DNA from: Corallium rubrum
Lineage: Eukaryota; Cnidaria; Anthozoa; Scleralcyonacea; Coralliidae
Direction of reading: 5' to 3'
NCBI GenBank assembly: GCA_964035015.1
Contig: OZ036010.1
Span: forward strand, 8,948,620-9,012,619
DNA: 64,000 nt
In this document: piece by piece, positions 48,504 to 58,368 of the stretch
Numbering within the stretch: position 1 is the first letter of the stretch
How the letters are laid out: each line of letters starts with the position of its first letter
The notes under the pieces: model-generated
Told to the model about the DNA's origin: nothing
Seen by the model: only the letters and a program-made list of their open reading frames with translations
Databases searched by the model: none
Made by a program: the position numbers and the translations under genes

Positions 48504-50069
48504 ATGGACACCGACAAACTCTACCACAAGTATTATGGGGAAAACTATGGGAAGGCAATGGAGAATATCGAAAAGGGGAATAAGTCAGCTAAGATTAATT
48601 TACTCAAGAGATACCCCCATGCCACATTATCCAAATTCACCTTTACAACAACTCTTAGGAAAGACGGTGAGATCGAAAGAAGTGACGTATGGTTTAAAAA
48701 TAATGACATCGTATCAACGAACGTAGATAGCAGCACTTTTAGGAATGACAAGTCTATGTGGATTTGGCTACATAACTATAAAGGGAAGCAAAGTCTGGTT
48801 GAGGGTGGGTTTCCTATGATATGGCTTAGCGGTGGTACGTTACAGAAAGTTCAGGGTAAGCGACACCAAGAGTCCTCGAAACACACGTATCTCTCAGACA
48901 ACGCCATAGACTACGACCTCAACAATTTTAGGATTTATGTTAACGGTGAGGATTACTTTATGGCAAAATTACCAACCCTAAATCCAGGTAACCAGACGGA
49001 CATCGCGGCATGGTGGAATAACAATGATCCCTATTACCAACTTATTACCGCTGTCTACCTCAGTTCGTACTGCTGTGGCGTTGGGGCAGAGCATCTAAAG
49101 TTCTCAGAAGATGTCTACCCAGTGACTACCTCAATCATGCGTTTCCACCTCTACTTCACCACACGACGTATACTGAGACGTCTTAAGACGGAAACGAAAA
49201 GCAGTTTATTGAGAGAGTTCGGCGCGGAACACAGCGATGTGATTGACAACATGGCGAACATACCCAGACTCCGGAAGCGTAAGCTTGTACGTGACCCTGG
49301 TTATGAACATCATCTTGTTGGTAAGTGGGTGTGGCATCTCAATAGCGATTATAAGACACACTACAGAAGGTTCATCCCTTTACAGACAAATGGTTTCACC
49401 AGGGTAGGTACACAGTATTTGAATGAGTCCATCGAGGCTTATGTTTACGCCGTTCTTGGTTCACAGGCTAGAACAAGGACCAGCGTTGTTAACAAAGGTG
49501 GTGGCAGTCTCGAAACGCAACAAGAATTCAGAACCTTAGTACAAGATGCTGTCGTTAACTATTCTATCAGCACTTGGATTTTAAATATGAACAGGGCAAT
49601 ATCAGATACTAACGTCACCCAGAACCTAGCCATAAGCCCTGACACGTGGTTAGTGCCGGGGTCACTGACGATACTGAAGGAGAAAATTCCAGGATATAAC
49701 AACGTTCTCAGACGTGCGTCGAAGGGCATGAAGTTTGGTATTAACTCTAAGGTCAACTACCAAGGTGTTCACAAACAATCACCAAAGACACATCAAGAAA
49801 ACGGTCCACACTTGGAAACACTAGACGACAAACCTGACAAACCAACCGTCCATACACCTGACAGACCAGCCGTCCATACACCTGACAGACCAACCGTCCA
49901 TACACCTGACAAACCAACCGTCCATACACCTGACAGACCAACCGTCCATACACCTGACAAACCAGCCGTCCACACACCCGGCAGACAACCAAAGCCAGAC
50001 AATGAGTTGGGAATCCTACTAGTCCTCACAGCTGTGTCTGGGTACCTGTTCAGTAAATACGTCCTATAG
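48504..50069 (+). CDS. Large conserved element protein with HTPD repeats (element B)
   Basis: 521 aa, intact homologue of the broken A gene (11870-13302). Conserved blocks are IWLSGGTLQKVQGKRH, DYDLNNFRIYV, YYQLI.AVYLSSYCCGVG and IMRFHLYFTTRRILRRL. Near the C-terminus about seven copies of a PTVHTPD(K/R) repeat occupy residues about 449-492, followed by a hydrophobic helix (GILLVLTAVSGYLF). The repeats vary between A and B, as expected for a flexible stalk. The protein may be a membrane-anchored structural protein, but I do not recognise the family. It is followed after three bases by the LamG-like gene. Confidence 0.6.
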   Translation: MDTDKLYHKYYGENYGKAMENIEKGNKSAKINLLKRYPHATLSKFTFTTTLRKDGEIERSDVWFKNNDIVSTNVDSSTFRNDKSMWIWLHNYKGKQSLVEGGFPMIWLSGGTLQKVQGKRHQESSKHTYLSDNAIDYDLNNFRIYVNGEDYFMAKLPTLNPGNQTDIAAWWNNNDPYYQLITAVYLSSYCCGVGAEHLKFSEDVYPVTTSIMRFHLYFTTRRILRRLKTETKSSLLREFGAEHSDVIDNMANIPRLRKRKLVRDPGYEHHLVGKWVWHLNSDYKTHYRRFIPLQTNGFTRVGTQYLNESIEAYVYAVLGSQARTRTSVVNKGGGSLETQQEFRTLVQDAVVNYSISTWILNMNRAISDTNVTQNLAISPDTWLVPGSLTILKEKIPGYNNVLRRASKGMKFGINSKVNYQGVHKQSPKTHQENGPHLETLDDKPDKPTVHTPDRPAVHTPDRPTVHTPDKPTVHTPDRPTVHTPDKPAVHTPGRQPKPDNELGILLVLTAVSGYLFSKYVL

Positions 50070-50072
50070 TAT

Positions 50073-50861
50073 ATGAGTCTGTTCTATGGTTACAACAGAC
50101 TGGACACAGTGACTGATGAACAACTCAGCGACAGGTTGAGAGAAGTCCTAAACACGAAGCCTGACTACAAGGTCATCTTTGACCTGAACGTAACCAGATC
50201 CAGTGAGAGCGCCGTCTCCAAACTCCCTCCTTTTGTTGATTACATAGAAGACAGGGACGGTGAGACCGACTCAGCCATGTTTTGGAGACCCCCAAGTGTC
50301 AACCCACAGCTGAACACCACCGGCGACCACCACTTCCTTTACCCTGAGACAACGATAAGAACAGCCTTCCACGCTAACGTGCCCAGATTCATGTTCACCG
50401 ATGTTTCGGTTTTCGTCGTGGTAAAGAGGAATAGTGTGAGGCCGAAGCTGAATGTTTGGGAAACAATTGTTTCCAATGATAGTACTGGCAAAGGTAAGGG
50501 CCTTGGGTTTAAAGCTGGGGTGAGTGACAGACTGGTCTTTAGTGGGATGACACCATCTAGGTCCAACGAGTGTACGATTCCAGCTAAGTTTATTGGAAAG
50601 AAGATCCTAATATCAATTCACTGGCTATCCGGGCTTAGAGTGTCACACATTAGGATAAACGGTGAGAAACTGAGAGACTCATATTCTATTAGTAACATCG
50701 AACAAATAGGGGCGCCTTATCTGGATGTGTTTGGGATAAACCATCAGAAAAATTTTTACTCAGACATCAACTTTTACGGTATGAAGATTGTAGAAGGTCG
50801 TCTGGGGGATCCTGAGATTGAGAGGATTTGTAACAGGACCATGGTTGAATATGACCTGTAA
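50073..50861 (+). CDS. LamG/concanavalin-like beta-sandwich protein (putative attachment protein, element B)
   Basis: 262 aa, beta-rich and without membrane segments. The C-terminal half has the pattern of LamG-like/concanavalin A-type sandwiches: ILISIHWLSGLRVSHIRINGEKL, then NFYSDINFYGMKIVEGRLGDPEIERICN. Such domains bind sugars or cell-surface molecules in many viral and secreted proteins. In element A the same position relative to the two-TM gene is held by a different beta-rich protein (5565-6155), so this slot appears to be exchangeable. The BEL retrotransposon is inserted seven bases after its stop. Confidence 0.5.
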   Translation: MSLFYGYNRLDTVTDEQLSDRLREVLNTKPDYKVIFDLNVTRSSESAVSKLPPFVDYIEDRDGETDSAMFWRPPSVNPQLNTTGDHHFLYPETTIRTAFHANVPRFMFTDVSVFVVVKRNSVRPKLNVWETIVSNDSTGKGKGLGFKAGVSDRLVFSGMTPSRSNECTIPAKFIGKKILISIHWLSGLRVSHIRINGEKLRDSYSISNIEQIGAPYLDVFGINHQKNFYSDINFYGMKIVEGRLGDPEIERICNRTMVEYDL

Positions 50862-50863
50862 TT

Positions 50864-50868
50864 AGAAT
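50864..50868 (+). repeat. Target-site duplication AGAAT (left)
   Basis: AGAAT precedes the left LTR and is repeated after the right LTR at 57112-57116. Five bases is the usual duplication of BEL/Pao elements. Confidence 0.9.
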
Positions 50869-51220
50869 TGTCGAGGAGATTCGCTCTCCTCCTGCCGGTT
50901 CAAACAAACTACACAGGGACTGTATTTTCTTACTTTCCTTTCATTTTATTACAACCCTTCACAATCACAGTTCGTATCAATCTGAATCTAATCCTATAAC
51001 TACCAACCCTTTTACCCAATTAACTACGGAACCTTATCTACTTACATTGATTGACATGCGTGAAATGACCGACATTTTACAAATTATATCTACCATAATT
51101 ACATTAACAAGCCAAATAAAATACTCATGCATGCAATAAGACAGTTACTGGTTTCAATCACAACTCTTACTAATTAATCTTATTCAAATATTCAATACAA
51201 AATAAAGAAAATATCTAACA
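50869..51220 (-). repeat. BEL/Pao LTR (3' LTR in element orientation)
   Basis: 352 bp, TG...CA, apparently identical to 56760-57111. AATAAA-like signals lie within. The polypurine tract adjoins at 51221-51234. Confidence 0.9.
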
Positions 51221-51234
51221 CCCTCCCCTCCTTG
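51221..51234 (-). other. Polypurine tract of the BEL/Pao element
   Basis: On the minus strand AAGGAGGGGAGGG directly precedes the 3' LTR, the expected primer for plus-strand DNA synthesis. Confidence 0.7.
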
Positions 51235-51240
51235 AACCTG

Positions 51241-54200
51241 TCAAGGTTCAAGCATGGCCTTTGTCCTCCTTTCTGAGTCCAATGCCGCCGCTCTGCGAGA
51301 CCTACGCGGTTTGTCGCTATCGCAAGATTCCTCCTGTACCCTAGCTGTTCCCTCATCTCTCGCCTCATCCGCCTCTTCATTTCCACTCTTGCTTTTCACC
51401 TCCAATGGGTACAGCCTTTGTACAGGTCTACTCAAGTACCTCGGCTTTCCCTTAACAATCAACCTCACCAACGCCCCTCTAACAACGTTATCCTTTCCCA
51501 CAATCAACCTTTCTACTACTGCCAACTTCCAACAACTACGTTTTAGGTTTTCATCATAAACCAACACAACATCACTTAATTTTACTTCGCTACCCTTTCG
51601 ATTTTCGTTTCCTTTATGATATTCCCTAAGATCGGCCAGGTACTCTCTCTTCCACCGATTCCAAAAGTGTGTTCTTGTCCTTGCCAAGAACCTATGTCTA
51701 CTCAGATAATGTTGTGCATCATTATCGTCGTCATCGTCAATCTTTAACTTCCCATCTGGGATAGATTGCAGTCTGCGTCCGAAAATAAGATGAGATGGTG
51801 TTAAAACCTCTACACCCACCTCGTCGTATTCGTACGTCAAAGGTCTGGAATTTATAGTTCCTTCGACCTCTATTAACGTTGTCAAAAGCTCATCGTATGT
51901 CAACTTAGCGTTCCCCAGAACCTTTCTTAAACAACGCTTTACCGTGCCAACCATCCTTTCGAAAAAACCTCCCCACCATGGGGTTTTCTCTAGATTAAAC
52001 TTCCAATCGATGTGATTGTTCTCTAAGTACGCGTTCAATTCTACGTCCTCGCCAAACCCTTTCAACACCTTTGACGCGGCCTTAAATGTCTTGGCATTGT
52101 CCGATATGATCAGACTAGGTCTGCCCCTCCTGGATGCAAACCGCCTTAAGCAATTCAGAAATGTGCCTGTAGTAAGACTCCGCACAAGATCCAAGTGAAC
52201 TGCTCTTGTGACACAACAAGACCACAGCGCCACATAGACCTTTGCCATTCCCTTGACCTCCTTGACGTACAAAGGTCCAGCAAAGTCAACTCCAACCTTC
52301 GAGAATGGAGGCGCTTGTTTTACTCTGAAATCTGGCAAGTCAGCTGGAATTGGCGCGCTAAATGGTTTCCCCTGGTGCCTTTTGCATACCGGACAGCCTT
52401 TCAAAGCATTTTTCACTGTCTGCCTACCCCTCGGTATCCAAAACTGAGACCTAACTTGTGCTAACGTAGCGCGCAATCCTAAATGATGTACTTGTTCATG
52501 GCATGACTTAATAATCAAGGCTGTCAGCGGGTGATCTTTTGGTAAGATCTTAGGTTTTCTGCCTTCTATTTCTAAATCTGAATTCTTAAGCCTGCCCTTA
52601 CATCGCAAAACACCATCTTCCTCCACTATTTGCAATCTATTCACTAACTGCCTATAGTTCTCTTGTGCCTTCAATACTTCCTGAGCTGTCTTTACCCATA
52701 CTGTTTCTGCCTCGCAAAGTTCATCTGGTTTCAACTTACCTGTTTCCTTGACATTCTCACGCCTACCAGCGCGTGCGTTTTTCGTAAATCTAATTACCCA
52801 TGCTGTCACCCTAATGAGTCTACTTAACCTTCCGAACCGCCCGATGTCAACTACATTTTCTAAACTCAAAACTTCTTCTACTCTAGCTGCCATAGCTAAA
52901 GATTTCTTCGTCTCGTCAGACGTTTCAGGTGTTTCCAGAACCTCACACGGGGCGGGCCACATTTCCTCTGGACCTGAAAGCCACTTGGGCCCTTTCCACC
53001 ATAAATGATTATCTCGAAGTGTGGAGGCATTGGATCCCCTTGAACCTACATCAGCCGGGTTTTCCTCCCCTGGGCAATGACCCCACTCTTCTCTCTTTGT
53101 CAATCTCAAAATCTCGTTGACTCTATGTCCTACAAATTGTTTCCACTCACCCTTATTATCAATCCAACATAATGCCGTTTTGCTATCCAACCAATAACGC
53201 GTTCTCACGATCTCCACTTCCTGTTCTAGCGCTGTTCTAACCGAGGACATCAAACTGGCTAAAATTCTTCCTGACATTAACTCTAATCTGGGTATAGTCT
53301 GGGTCTTTAATGGTGCTACCCTAGTCTTCGACGTCAACAACTCGATCTGAAAACTTCCATTCACTTCACAAACAAAATAAATAACTGCACTATACGCCTT
53401 TACGCTCGCATCTGCAAACCCATGGAGTGAACAACTCAGTTTTGTTTCAATCGTTCGGTACAAACATCTATTGATAACAATTTCTCTAACTATTTCTAAG
53501 TCGCGTACCCAATTCTTCCACCTCTCCTTCTGGCTATCACTCAGCTCATCATCCCAACCTAGTTTCTCAACACAAAGCTCCTGAAATAACACCTTAATGC
53601 TCACAGCGAGTGGGCTAATTAGACCAAGTGGATCATACAAACCCGCTAATACACTCAATATATTACGTTTTGTCGGAACCAGATCGTTCGCCTTTTCTGC
53701 GACCTGGTTGAGGTCGAAATGAAACGTATCGGTTTCGCTATTCCACTGAATACCCAGGACCTTATCTACGGGTGCTTCCCCCCTTTCACCTGTCGTTCCT
53801 AATGTAGCCTTTGCGTAGGTCTGGTTGTCAAACGACTTCCCATCAACGTCATCACTTACCTTGTCGTCAGGACAATCAGATTGACATATCACCTCCTTTA
53901 ATTTTGGACTATTACTAAGCCACTTTCTCAATCTAAACCCTCTGGCTAAAAGTCTTTCATTCGCAATACAGTACAACCTTTCCGCTCTATCTTCTGTCTG
54001 TTCGCCACTGACTAGGTCATCTACGTAAAACCCATCTTTCAACTTTCTCACAAACTCTGGATCCTCATGCACGTATGAATCTAAGTGGTACTGTAAAGTT
54101 GCGTTCAAGAGAAACGGGGAACAATTAACTCCAAACACAACACGGCAAAATCTATATTCAACCGGCTTAATAGTCTCACAATCTACATCTTCTACCCACA

Positions 54201-56724
54201 AGAACCGCAAACAATTCCTCTCTTTCCCTTCTATTTCTACATTGAGAAACGCTTTCTCTATGTCAGCGACTAGCGCAATCCGCTTCTCTCTAAACCTCAG
54301 CAATATGTTAAATAACAGTGGCGTTAATGGTGGCCCAACATGGAGACAATCATTTAGAGACACACCACCCTTCTCTTCCTTAGATGATGCGTCGTAAACC
54401 ACCCTTACCTTAGTGGTTTTCGCTTCCCTTCGCACTACAGCGTGATGGGGTAGATAATGAATTTTCTCTGTCCCCTCCATTTCCACAACTGGCTCAATAA
54501 TTCCCTTCTCTAACTGTTCCTTAATTACTCTGTCATACTCTTTCAACACTTCTGGCTCCCTTCTTAATCTATTTAACTGTGACTTCATTCTTTTCAGGCT
54601 GTTACGATAATTCGAAGGCAAGGGTGCGTGCCCTTCTTTCCAAGGCAAACGTACCTGGTAACGTCTACCATTAAAACTGATTGCCTCTTTTAGAGATTCA
54701 TGCACTTCACATTCTTCCCTTATCCCAAGGGTATCTAAGTCCCACAACCGCTGAACCTCCCCATGCAAGACGTCAGAAGGTGAAACCCCTTCACTTTTCA
54801 CAAATTTCACACTCACAACTTCATTCTCGCATCTGGAACCTTTAATCGGGCCAGACAAAACCCATCCTAACCTCGTAGCTACGGCTACAGGCTCATCAGG
54901 CTTTCCCCTCAAAGTCTCTCCCCCTTGAAAACGCCACAGAGAATCTGAGCCAATCAATACATCTATCTCTAGAACCTCAGAGTGCTTGCACACGTCCGAA
55001 AACCACACCTTTTGCAGATGAGGGTAATCCCTCCGTCTCGTCTCAATGTGCTCATTTCTCACTTGCGCAATAGATGACACACCATAAGCCTCAATACTTA
55101 TGCTGTCTCCCCCCTCGACGGGCCTTATCTGTAACTCAAAGACCTCCCGCAAGCGTCTATCTGTCATCACTTGACCAAAGGTGGTTATCTCAATCCACTC
55201 TTTCCGTTTTACTGATAAGCCAGCGGCGTGGGCAACGCTCGAAGTCACGAAAGACTTGTGGCTACCAGTGTCAAACATCACGCGAATTCTTACATCCTTC
55301 GCGTTACCTTTCACATACCCTTGCGCTGTTTGCAACGCCACGCGGCTCACAGTGCTAACGTGCATATTCGGACTCGCGTGACTGGATGGAACTTGGTCTT
55401 CTTGAACCTCCGGCTCCCGGGCCCCACAAAGGGAAATATGGTGCCTTTTCCCACACAGTTTACAATTCAATTTGCTAGAACAGTTTTTTGCTAAATGCCC
55501 CTTACTTAAACATACGTAACATCTACCATACTTACGAACTATAGACTTCCTATCACTAATCATACTTATCGTCTCACACTCTTCGTGCTTGTGCTTTCCC
55601 AAACAATAAGCACATTTAGCTTCTTCTTCTGTCTTGCCTTTGGTCATGAAGGCACTTGTTGTTCCAAATTCTCCTTTTCCGATTCCGCCTTTATGGTTAT
55701 CTCTCGGTGGTTTTTCCCTCGGAACCCAGTGTTCTTCCCTCAGCTCTAACTCACTGAGAAGTTCTTTAAGCATTTCGTCCATTTTCCACTCGTCGTACCG
55801 CTTCCCGCGTGTGATACTCAACCGCACCGAGTCGGGTATCTTGTCTATGATGGCTGGTACTACGATGGATGAGTAGCTTTCTTGTGGCACCCCAATCGCT
55901 TGTAGACCTCGGTGACGTGTTTCGACAGCATCGTAGAGTGCACGCAGCTTCGTTGGATCTCGGTCGCTGAAAACAGGTGTAATTCTCAACAGTTCCTTGA
56001 TGTGCGTCTTTTGAATTACATTGTTTCTTCCATATCGTTGTTTAAGAAGCTCCTTTGCGGACTTGTAATTCGCAGAGGTGAGTGCAAACCCAGATATCGC
56101 GGCTCTAGCTTGATCTCGTAAGTACCCTCGCAGATACGAAAACTTATCTATGTCCGATAATCCGTCGTTTTTATCCACCGCGCTCGTAAAACAATCCCAA
56201 AATTCCTGCCACTGTTCGATTTTCCCGTCAAAGTTACGTATAGTTATCTTTGGCAACCTGACGCGAACGGACTTTCCACTGGCGCTGGTCACGCTACCAC
56301 TCGCTTCGCCATCATCGTTTCTCTCATGGTTTTGGCTTTGAGACTCAGTTGGCGAGATGGTTTCGGTCACACTGCCAGTAGAACTATTCTCCTCCGGGGG
56401 CTTGGTCCTTGTGTCCAAAGCTTCGTCGATAATCCTTATGGCAGTCTTTATATCTGCCCTCAAATTCCCAGCTTCTTCGATCTCGTTAGCGAGCACTGCT
56501 TCGTCTTCGATCGTTTCATCTTCGTTCAAGAGGTCAAGAATGTCACTGTCTAACTTCGTCAAAGCTTGCAATTGTTCCGTCAGCGTTGACTTAAGGTGGT
56601 AGTGTCTTTGCCGAGACTTTTCGTCCATATCATGGCTCACGCCCTTCGTCTCCGCCAAAGTTTTCTTCACGAAGGTCCTATGACCGCCTCGTGCTCGTTT
56701 CTTGCGTTTCAACGTATTTTCCAT
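51241..56724 (-). CDS. BEL/Pao Gag-Pol polyprotein
   Basis: 1827 aa in one uninterrupted frame. In order: a Gag-like DUF1759 region (about residues 160-330, FDGKIEQWQEFWD...DKFSYLRG); CCHC-type zinc knuckles (about 395-465); an aspartic protease (DTGS, DUF1758); reverse transcriptase with VADIEKAFLNV and the catalytic YVDD; RNase H; an H2C2 integrase finger (HEQVHHLG...CPVCKRHQGKPF); and a DDE core (GVDFAGPLY, ISDNAKTF, WWGGFFERMVG). It ends with a DUF5641-like region typical of BEL/Pao. Nothing looks broken and the LTRs match, so the copy is young and may be autonomous. It is inserted antisense to the surrounding element B genes. Confidence 0.95.
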   Translation of the reverse strand: MENTLKRKKRARGGHRTFVKKTLAETKGVSHDMDEKSRQRHYHLKSTLTEQLQALTKLDSDILDLLNEDETIEDEAVLANEIEEAGNLRADIKTAIRIIDEALDTRTKPPEENSSTGSVTETISPTESQSQNHERNDDGEASGSVTSASGKSVRVRLPKITIRNFDGKIEQWQEFWDCFTSAVDKNDGLSDIDKFSYLRGYLRDQARAAISGFALTSANYKSAKELLKQRYGRNNVIQKTHIKELLRITPVFSDRDPTKLRALYDAVETRHRGLQAIGVPQESYSSIVVPAIIDKIPDSVRLSITRGKRYDEWKMDEMLKELLSELELREEHWVPREKPPRDNHKGGIGKGEFGTTSAFMTKGKTEEEAKCAYCLGKHKHEECETISMISDRKSIVRKYGRCYVCLSKGHLAKNCSSKLNCKLCGKRHHISLCGAREPEVQEDQVPSSHASPNMHVSTVSRVALQTAQGYVKGNAKDVRIRVMFDTGSHKSFVTSSVAHAAGLSVKRKEWIEITTFGQVMTDRRLREVFELQIRPVEGGDSISIEAYGVSSIAQVRNEHIETRRRDYPHLQKVWFSDVCKHSEVLEIDVLIGSDSLWRFQGGETLRGKPDEPVAVATRLGWVLSGPIKGSRCENEVVSVKFVKSEGVSPSDVLHGEVQRLWDLDTLGIREECEVHESLKEAISFNGRRYQVRLPWKEGHAPLPSNYRNSLKRMKSQLNRLRREPEVLKEYDRVIKEQLEKGIIEPVVEMEGTEKIHYLPHHAVVRREAKTTKVRVVYDASSKEEKGGVSLNDCLHVGPPLTPLLFNILLRFREKRIALVADIEKAFLNVEIEGKERNCLRFLWVEDVDCETIKPVEYRFCRVVFGVNCSPFLLNATLQYHLDSYVHEDPEFVRKLKDGFYVDDLVSGEQTEDRAERLYCIANERLLARGFRLRKWLSNSPKLKEVICQSDCPDDKVSDDVDGKSFDNQTYAKATLGTTGERGEAPVDKVLGIQWNSETDTFHFDLNQVAEKANDLVPTKRNILSVLAGLYDPLGLISPLAVSIKVLFQELCVEKLGWDDELSDSQKERWKNWVRDLEIVREIVINRCLYRTIETKLSCSLHGFADASVKAYSAVIYFVCEVNGSFQIELLTSKTRVAPLKTQTIPRLELMSGRILASLMSSVRTALEQEVEIVRTRYWLDSKTALCWIDNKGEWKQFVGHRVNEILRLTKREEWGHCPGEENPADVGSRGSNASTLRDNHLWWKGPKWLSGPEEMWPAPCEVLETPETSDETKKSLAMAARVEEVLSLENVVDIGRFGRLSRLIRVTAWVIRFTKNARAGRRENVKETGKLKPDELCEAETVWVKTAQEVLKAQENYRQLVNRLQIVEEDGVLRCKGRLKNSDLEIEGRKPKILPKDHPLTALIIKSCHEQVHHLGLRATLAQVRSQFWIPRGRQTVKNALKGCPVCKRHQGKPFSAPIPADLPDFRVKQAPPFSKVGVDFAGPLYVKEVKGMAKVYVALWSCCVTRAVHLDLVRSLTTGTFLNCLRRFASRRGRPSLIISDNAKTFKAASKVLKGFGEDVELNAYLENNHIDWKFNLEKTPWWGGFFERMVGTVKRCLRKVLGNAKLTYDELLTTLIEVEGTINSRPLTYEYDEVGVEVLTPSHLIFGRRLQSIPDGKLKIDDDDDNDAQHYLSRHRFLARTRTHFWNRWKREYLADLREYHKGNENRKGSEVKLSDVVLVYDENLKRSCWKLAVVERLIVGKDNVVRGALVRLIVKGKPRYLSRPVQRLYPLEVKSKSGNEEADEARDEGTARVQEESCDSDKPRRSRRAAALDSERRTKAMLEP

Positions 56725-56737
56725 CTTTCACGATCAA

Positions 56738-56759
56738 GGATCCGGCTCGAAGGACCATG
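56738..56759 (-). other. Primer-binding site of the BEL/Pao element
   Basis: Directly inside the 5' LTR, after a short AT, the minus strand reads TGGTCCTTCGAGCCGGAT. It starts with TGG, as expected for pairing with a tRNA CCA end, and the pairing partner contains a T-arm-like CTCGAAGGA. I do not assign the tRNA. Confidence 0.6.
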
Positions 56760-57111
56760 TGTCGAGGAGATTCGCTCTCCTCCTGCCGGTTCAAACAAAC
56801 TACACAGGGACTGTATTTTCTTACTTTCCTTTCATTTTATTACAACCCTTCACAATCACAGTTCGTATCAATCTGAATCTAATCCTATAACTACCAACCC
56901 TTTTACCCAATTAACTACGGAACCTTATCTACTTACATTGATTGACATGCGTGAAATGACCGACATTTTACAAATTATATCTACCATAATTACATTAACA
57001 AGCCAAATAAAATACTCATGCATGCAATAAGACAGTTACTGGTTTCAATCACAACTCTTACTAATTAATCTTATTCAAATATTCAATACAAAATAAAGAA
57101 AATATCTAACA
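56760..57111 (-). repeat. BEL/Pao LTR (5' LTR in element orientation)
   Basis: 352 bp, apparently identical to the other LTR, ending directly before the second AGAAT. Confidence 0.9.
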
Positions 57112-57114
57112 AGA

Positions 57115-57636
57115 ATGGGGAAAAAGAGGAAAAGCGTCGTCAGCTTCAACCACATTGGTAAAAACCTACAATCGGCTGAAGTGGACAAACTAACCCGACT
57201 CTATTCGTATTATCATAGGCTAGCGACCTGTTACAGGTGGAAACACACCCGACTGAAGAGACTGAAGATGATCCTCGAGACGGTCTCTATTGGGTTGACT
57301 GTGGTTGGGGGAATAGCCGGTGGTGTTACAGCTAACCCACTGATCCTCGGAACCATAGCCAGTCCTGGCGTTCTGATTCAGGGGTACGTGACCAAGTCAG
57401 GTATGTCTGGTAGGCTGGAGAACTGTAAATTCGCTCACGTCAGCTACCACAAGGTTCTAACACAAATCAGAAGCTTCCTACGTGGGGCCCAGTACGACGA
57501 GAGTGTCTTCCTATCCGACGTCCGTGTACTCGACGACATTGTGACTGAGGTCTGTCCACACTTCGACAGTATGATTACACGGTACCATAGGACTTACGAC
57601 TCAGCTGAGCCTGCCGGGCCTGGCGGACCTGACTGA
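57115..57636 (+). CDS. Conserved two-transmembrane protein (element B)
   Basis: 173 aa, homologue of 5011-5550. It shows F.HIGK.LQSAEVDKL..LYSYYH.LATCYRW, then two hydrophobic segments (about residues 55-92), then a helical part with SFLRGAQYDES. The ATG lies in the retrotransposon's duplicated AGAAT (its last two bases plus G), so the gene kept its start codon but lost its upstream region. Before the insertion the ATG was only about ten bases from the stop of the LamG-like gene. Its 3' end overlaps the kinase gene on the other strand by 62 bp. Confidence 0.65.
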   Translation: MGKKRKSVVSFNHIGKNLQSAEVDKLTRLYSYYHRLATCYRWKHTRLKRLKMILETVSIGLTVVGGIAGGVTANPLILGTIASPGVLIQGYVTKSGMSGRLENCKFAHVSYHKVLTQIRSFLRGAQYDESVFLSDVRVLDDIVTEVCPHFDSMITRYHRTYDSAEPAGPGGPD

Positions 57637-58318
57637 CGATCTCTGGTATGTAGACGTCCCGATCACCCACACGAGCCATCCAACCGTGAAATCCGCTAGG
57701 GATCCCACTGAGGGCACCGACCACCTCCGACTCATCCGGACCGAAGTCTTCCCAATCGAGGGTAATCACCTTAGTTCCCTTAAGGGCTATGTCCTCAGTC
57801 ATCTCCCTCATATGCCTCTCTATACACCCAAGATAGTCCTTAGTTACGCCGGCTTCACATTCCCGACCTCTTCTGAGCATCCGGTCGTAACAGGTGTCAA
57901 CTGAGGCTTTTAGGAATAGTAGGGAATCAGGGGTTGGGAGTAGATTGTTTAGTGAGTGGAAGACCTGGGAATACTCAGAAAACTGTTTGTCGGTTATCCA
58001 CCCATTACGCCAACAGTTTTTAGTAAAAACCATACAGCTGTGATGTGTTCGCTCTACAATCACATTCCTCCCTTCGTTGATTAACTCCAGAGCCTCTAGG
58101 TAGACGTCGATTCTTTCACCGAGGAACCAGGTCTCCATCTCATACGCCCACCTCCCGGGGTCAGCGTAAAACCTTTCGAGGTATGGATTGTCGTCAACTG
58201 GCTCCTCAGCAAGGTAATAGCCATTTCTCACAGCGAATGGTATAGCGAACGTTGTCTTTCCGACACCGATGTTTCCATCGAGGGTGATCAGCCGAGCACC
58301 GAGCTTTGTCTCAGTCAT
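57575..58318 (-). CDS. Deoxynucleoside kinase
   Basis: 247 aa, about the usual length of dNK/thymidine-kinase-2-type enzymes. The P-loop is DGNIGVGKTT (residues 14-23), a candidate catalytic acidic site is in AEEPVDDNP (about 37-45), the E-R-T motif in VIVERTHHSCMVF (89-91) stands for the family's ERS, and the LID has RRGRECE (149-155). The enzyme transfers phosphate from ATP to deoxynucleosides and so supplies dNTP precursors for DNA replication. A carried kinase fits a replicating DNA virus more than a passive transposon. It is the only gene on the minus strand in this part of B and has no counterpart in A, so it was probably acquired. It starts after GGGTATAATG. Confidence 0.85.
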   Translation of the reverse strand: MTETKLGARLITLDGNIGVGKTTFAIPFAVRNGYYLAEEPVDDNPYLERFYADPGRWAYEMETWFLGERIDVYLEALELINEGRNVIVERTHHSCMVFTKNCWRNGWITDKQFSEYSQVFHSLNNLLPTPDSLLFLKASVDTCYDRMLRRGRECEAGVTKDYLGCIERHMREMTEDIALKGTKVITLDWEDFGPDESEVVGALSGIPSGFHGWMARVGDRDVYIPEIVSQVRQARQAQLSRKSYGTV

Positions 58319-58368
58319 TATACCCCAGGTACTGTATACGGCATGATCCTAGACCTCCCGTATTTTAT

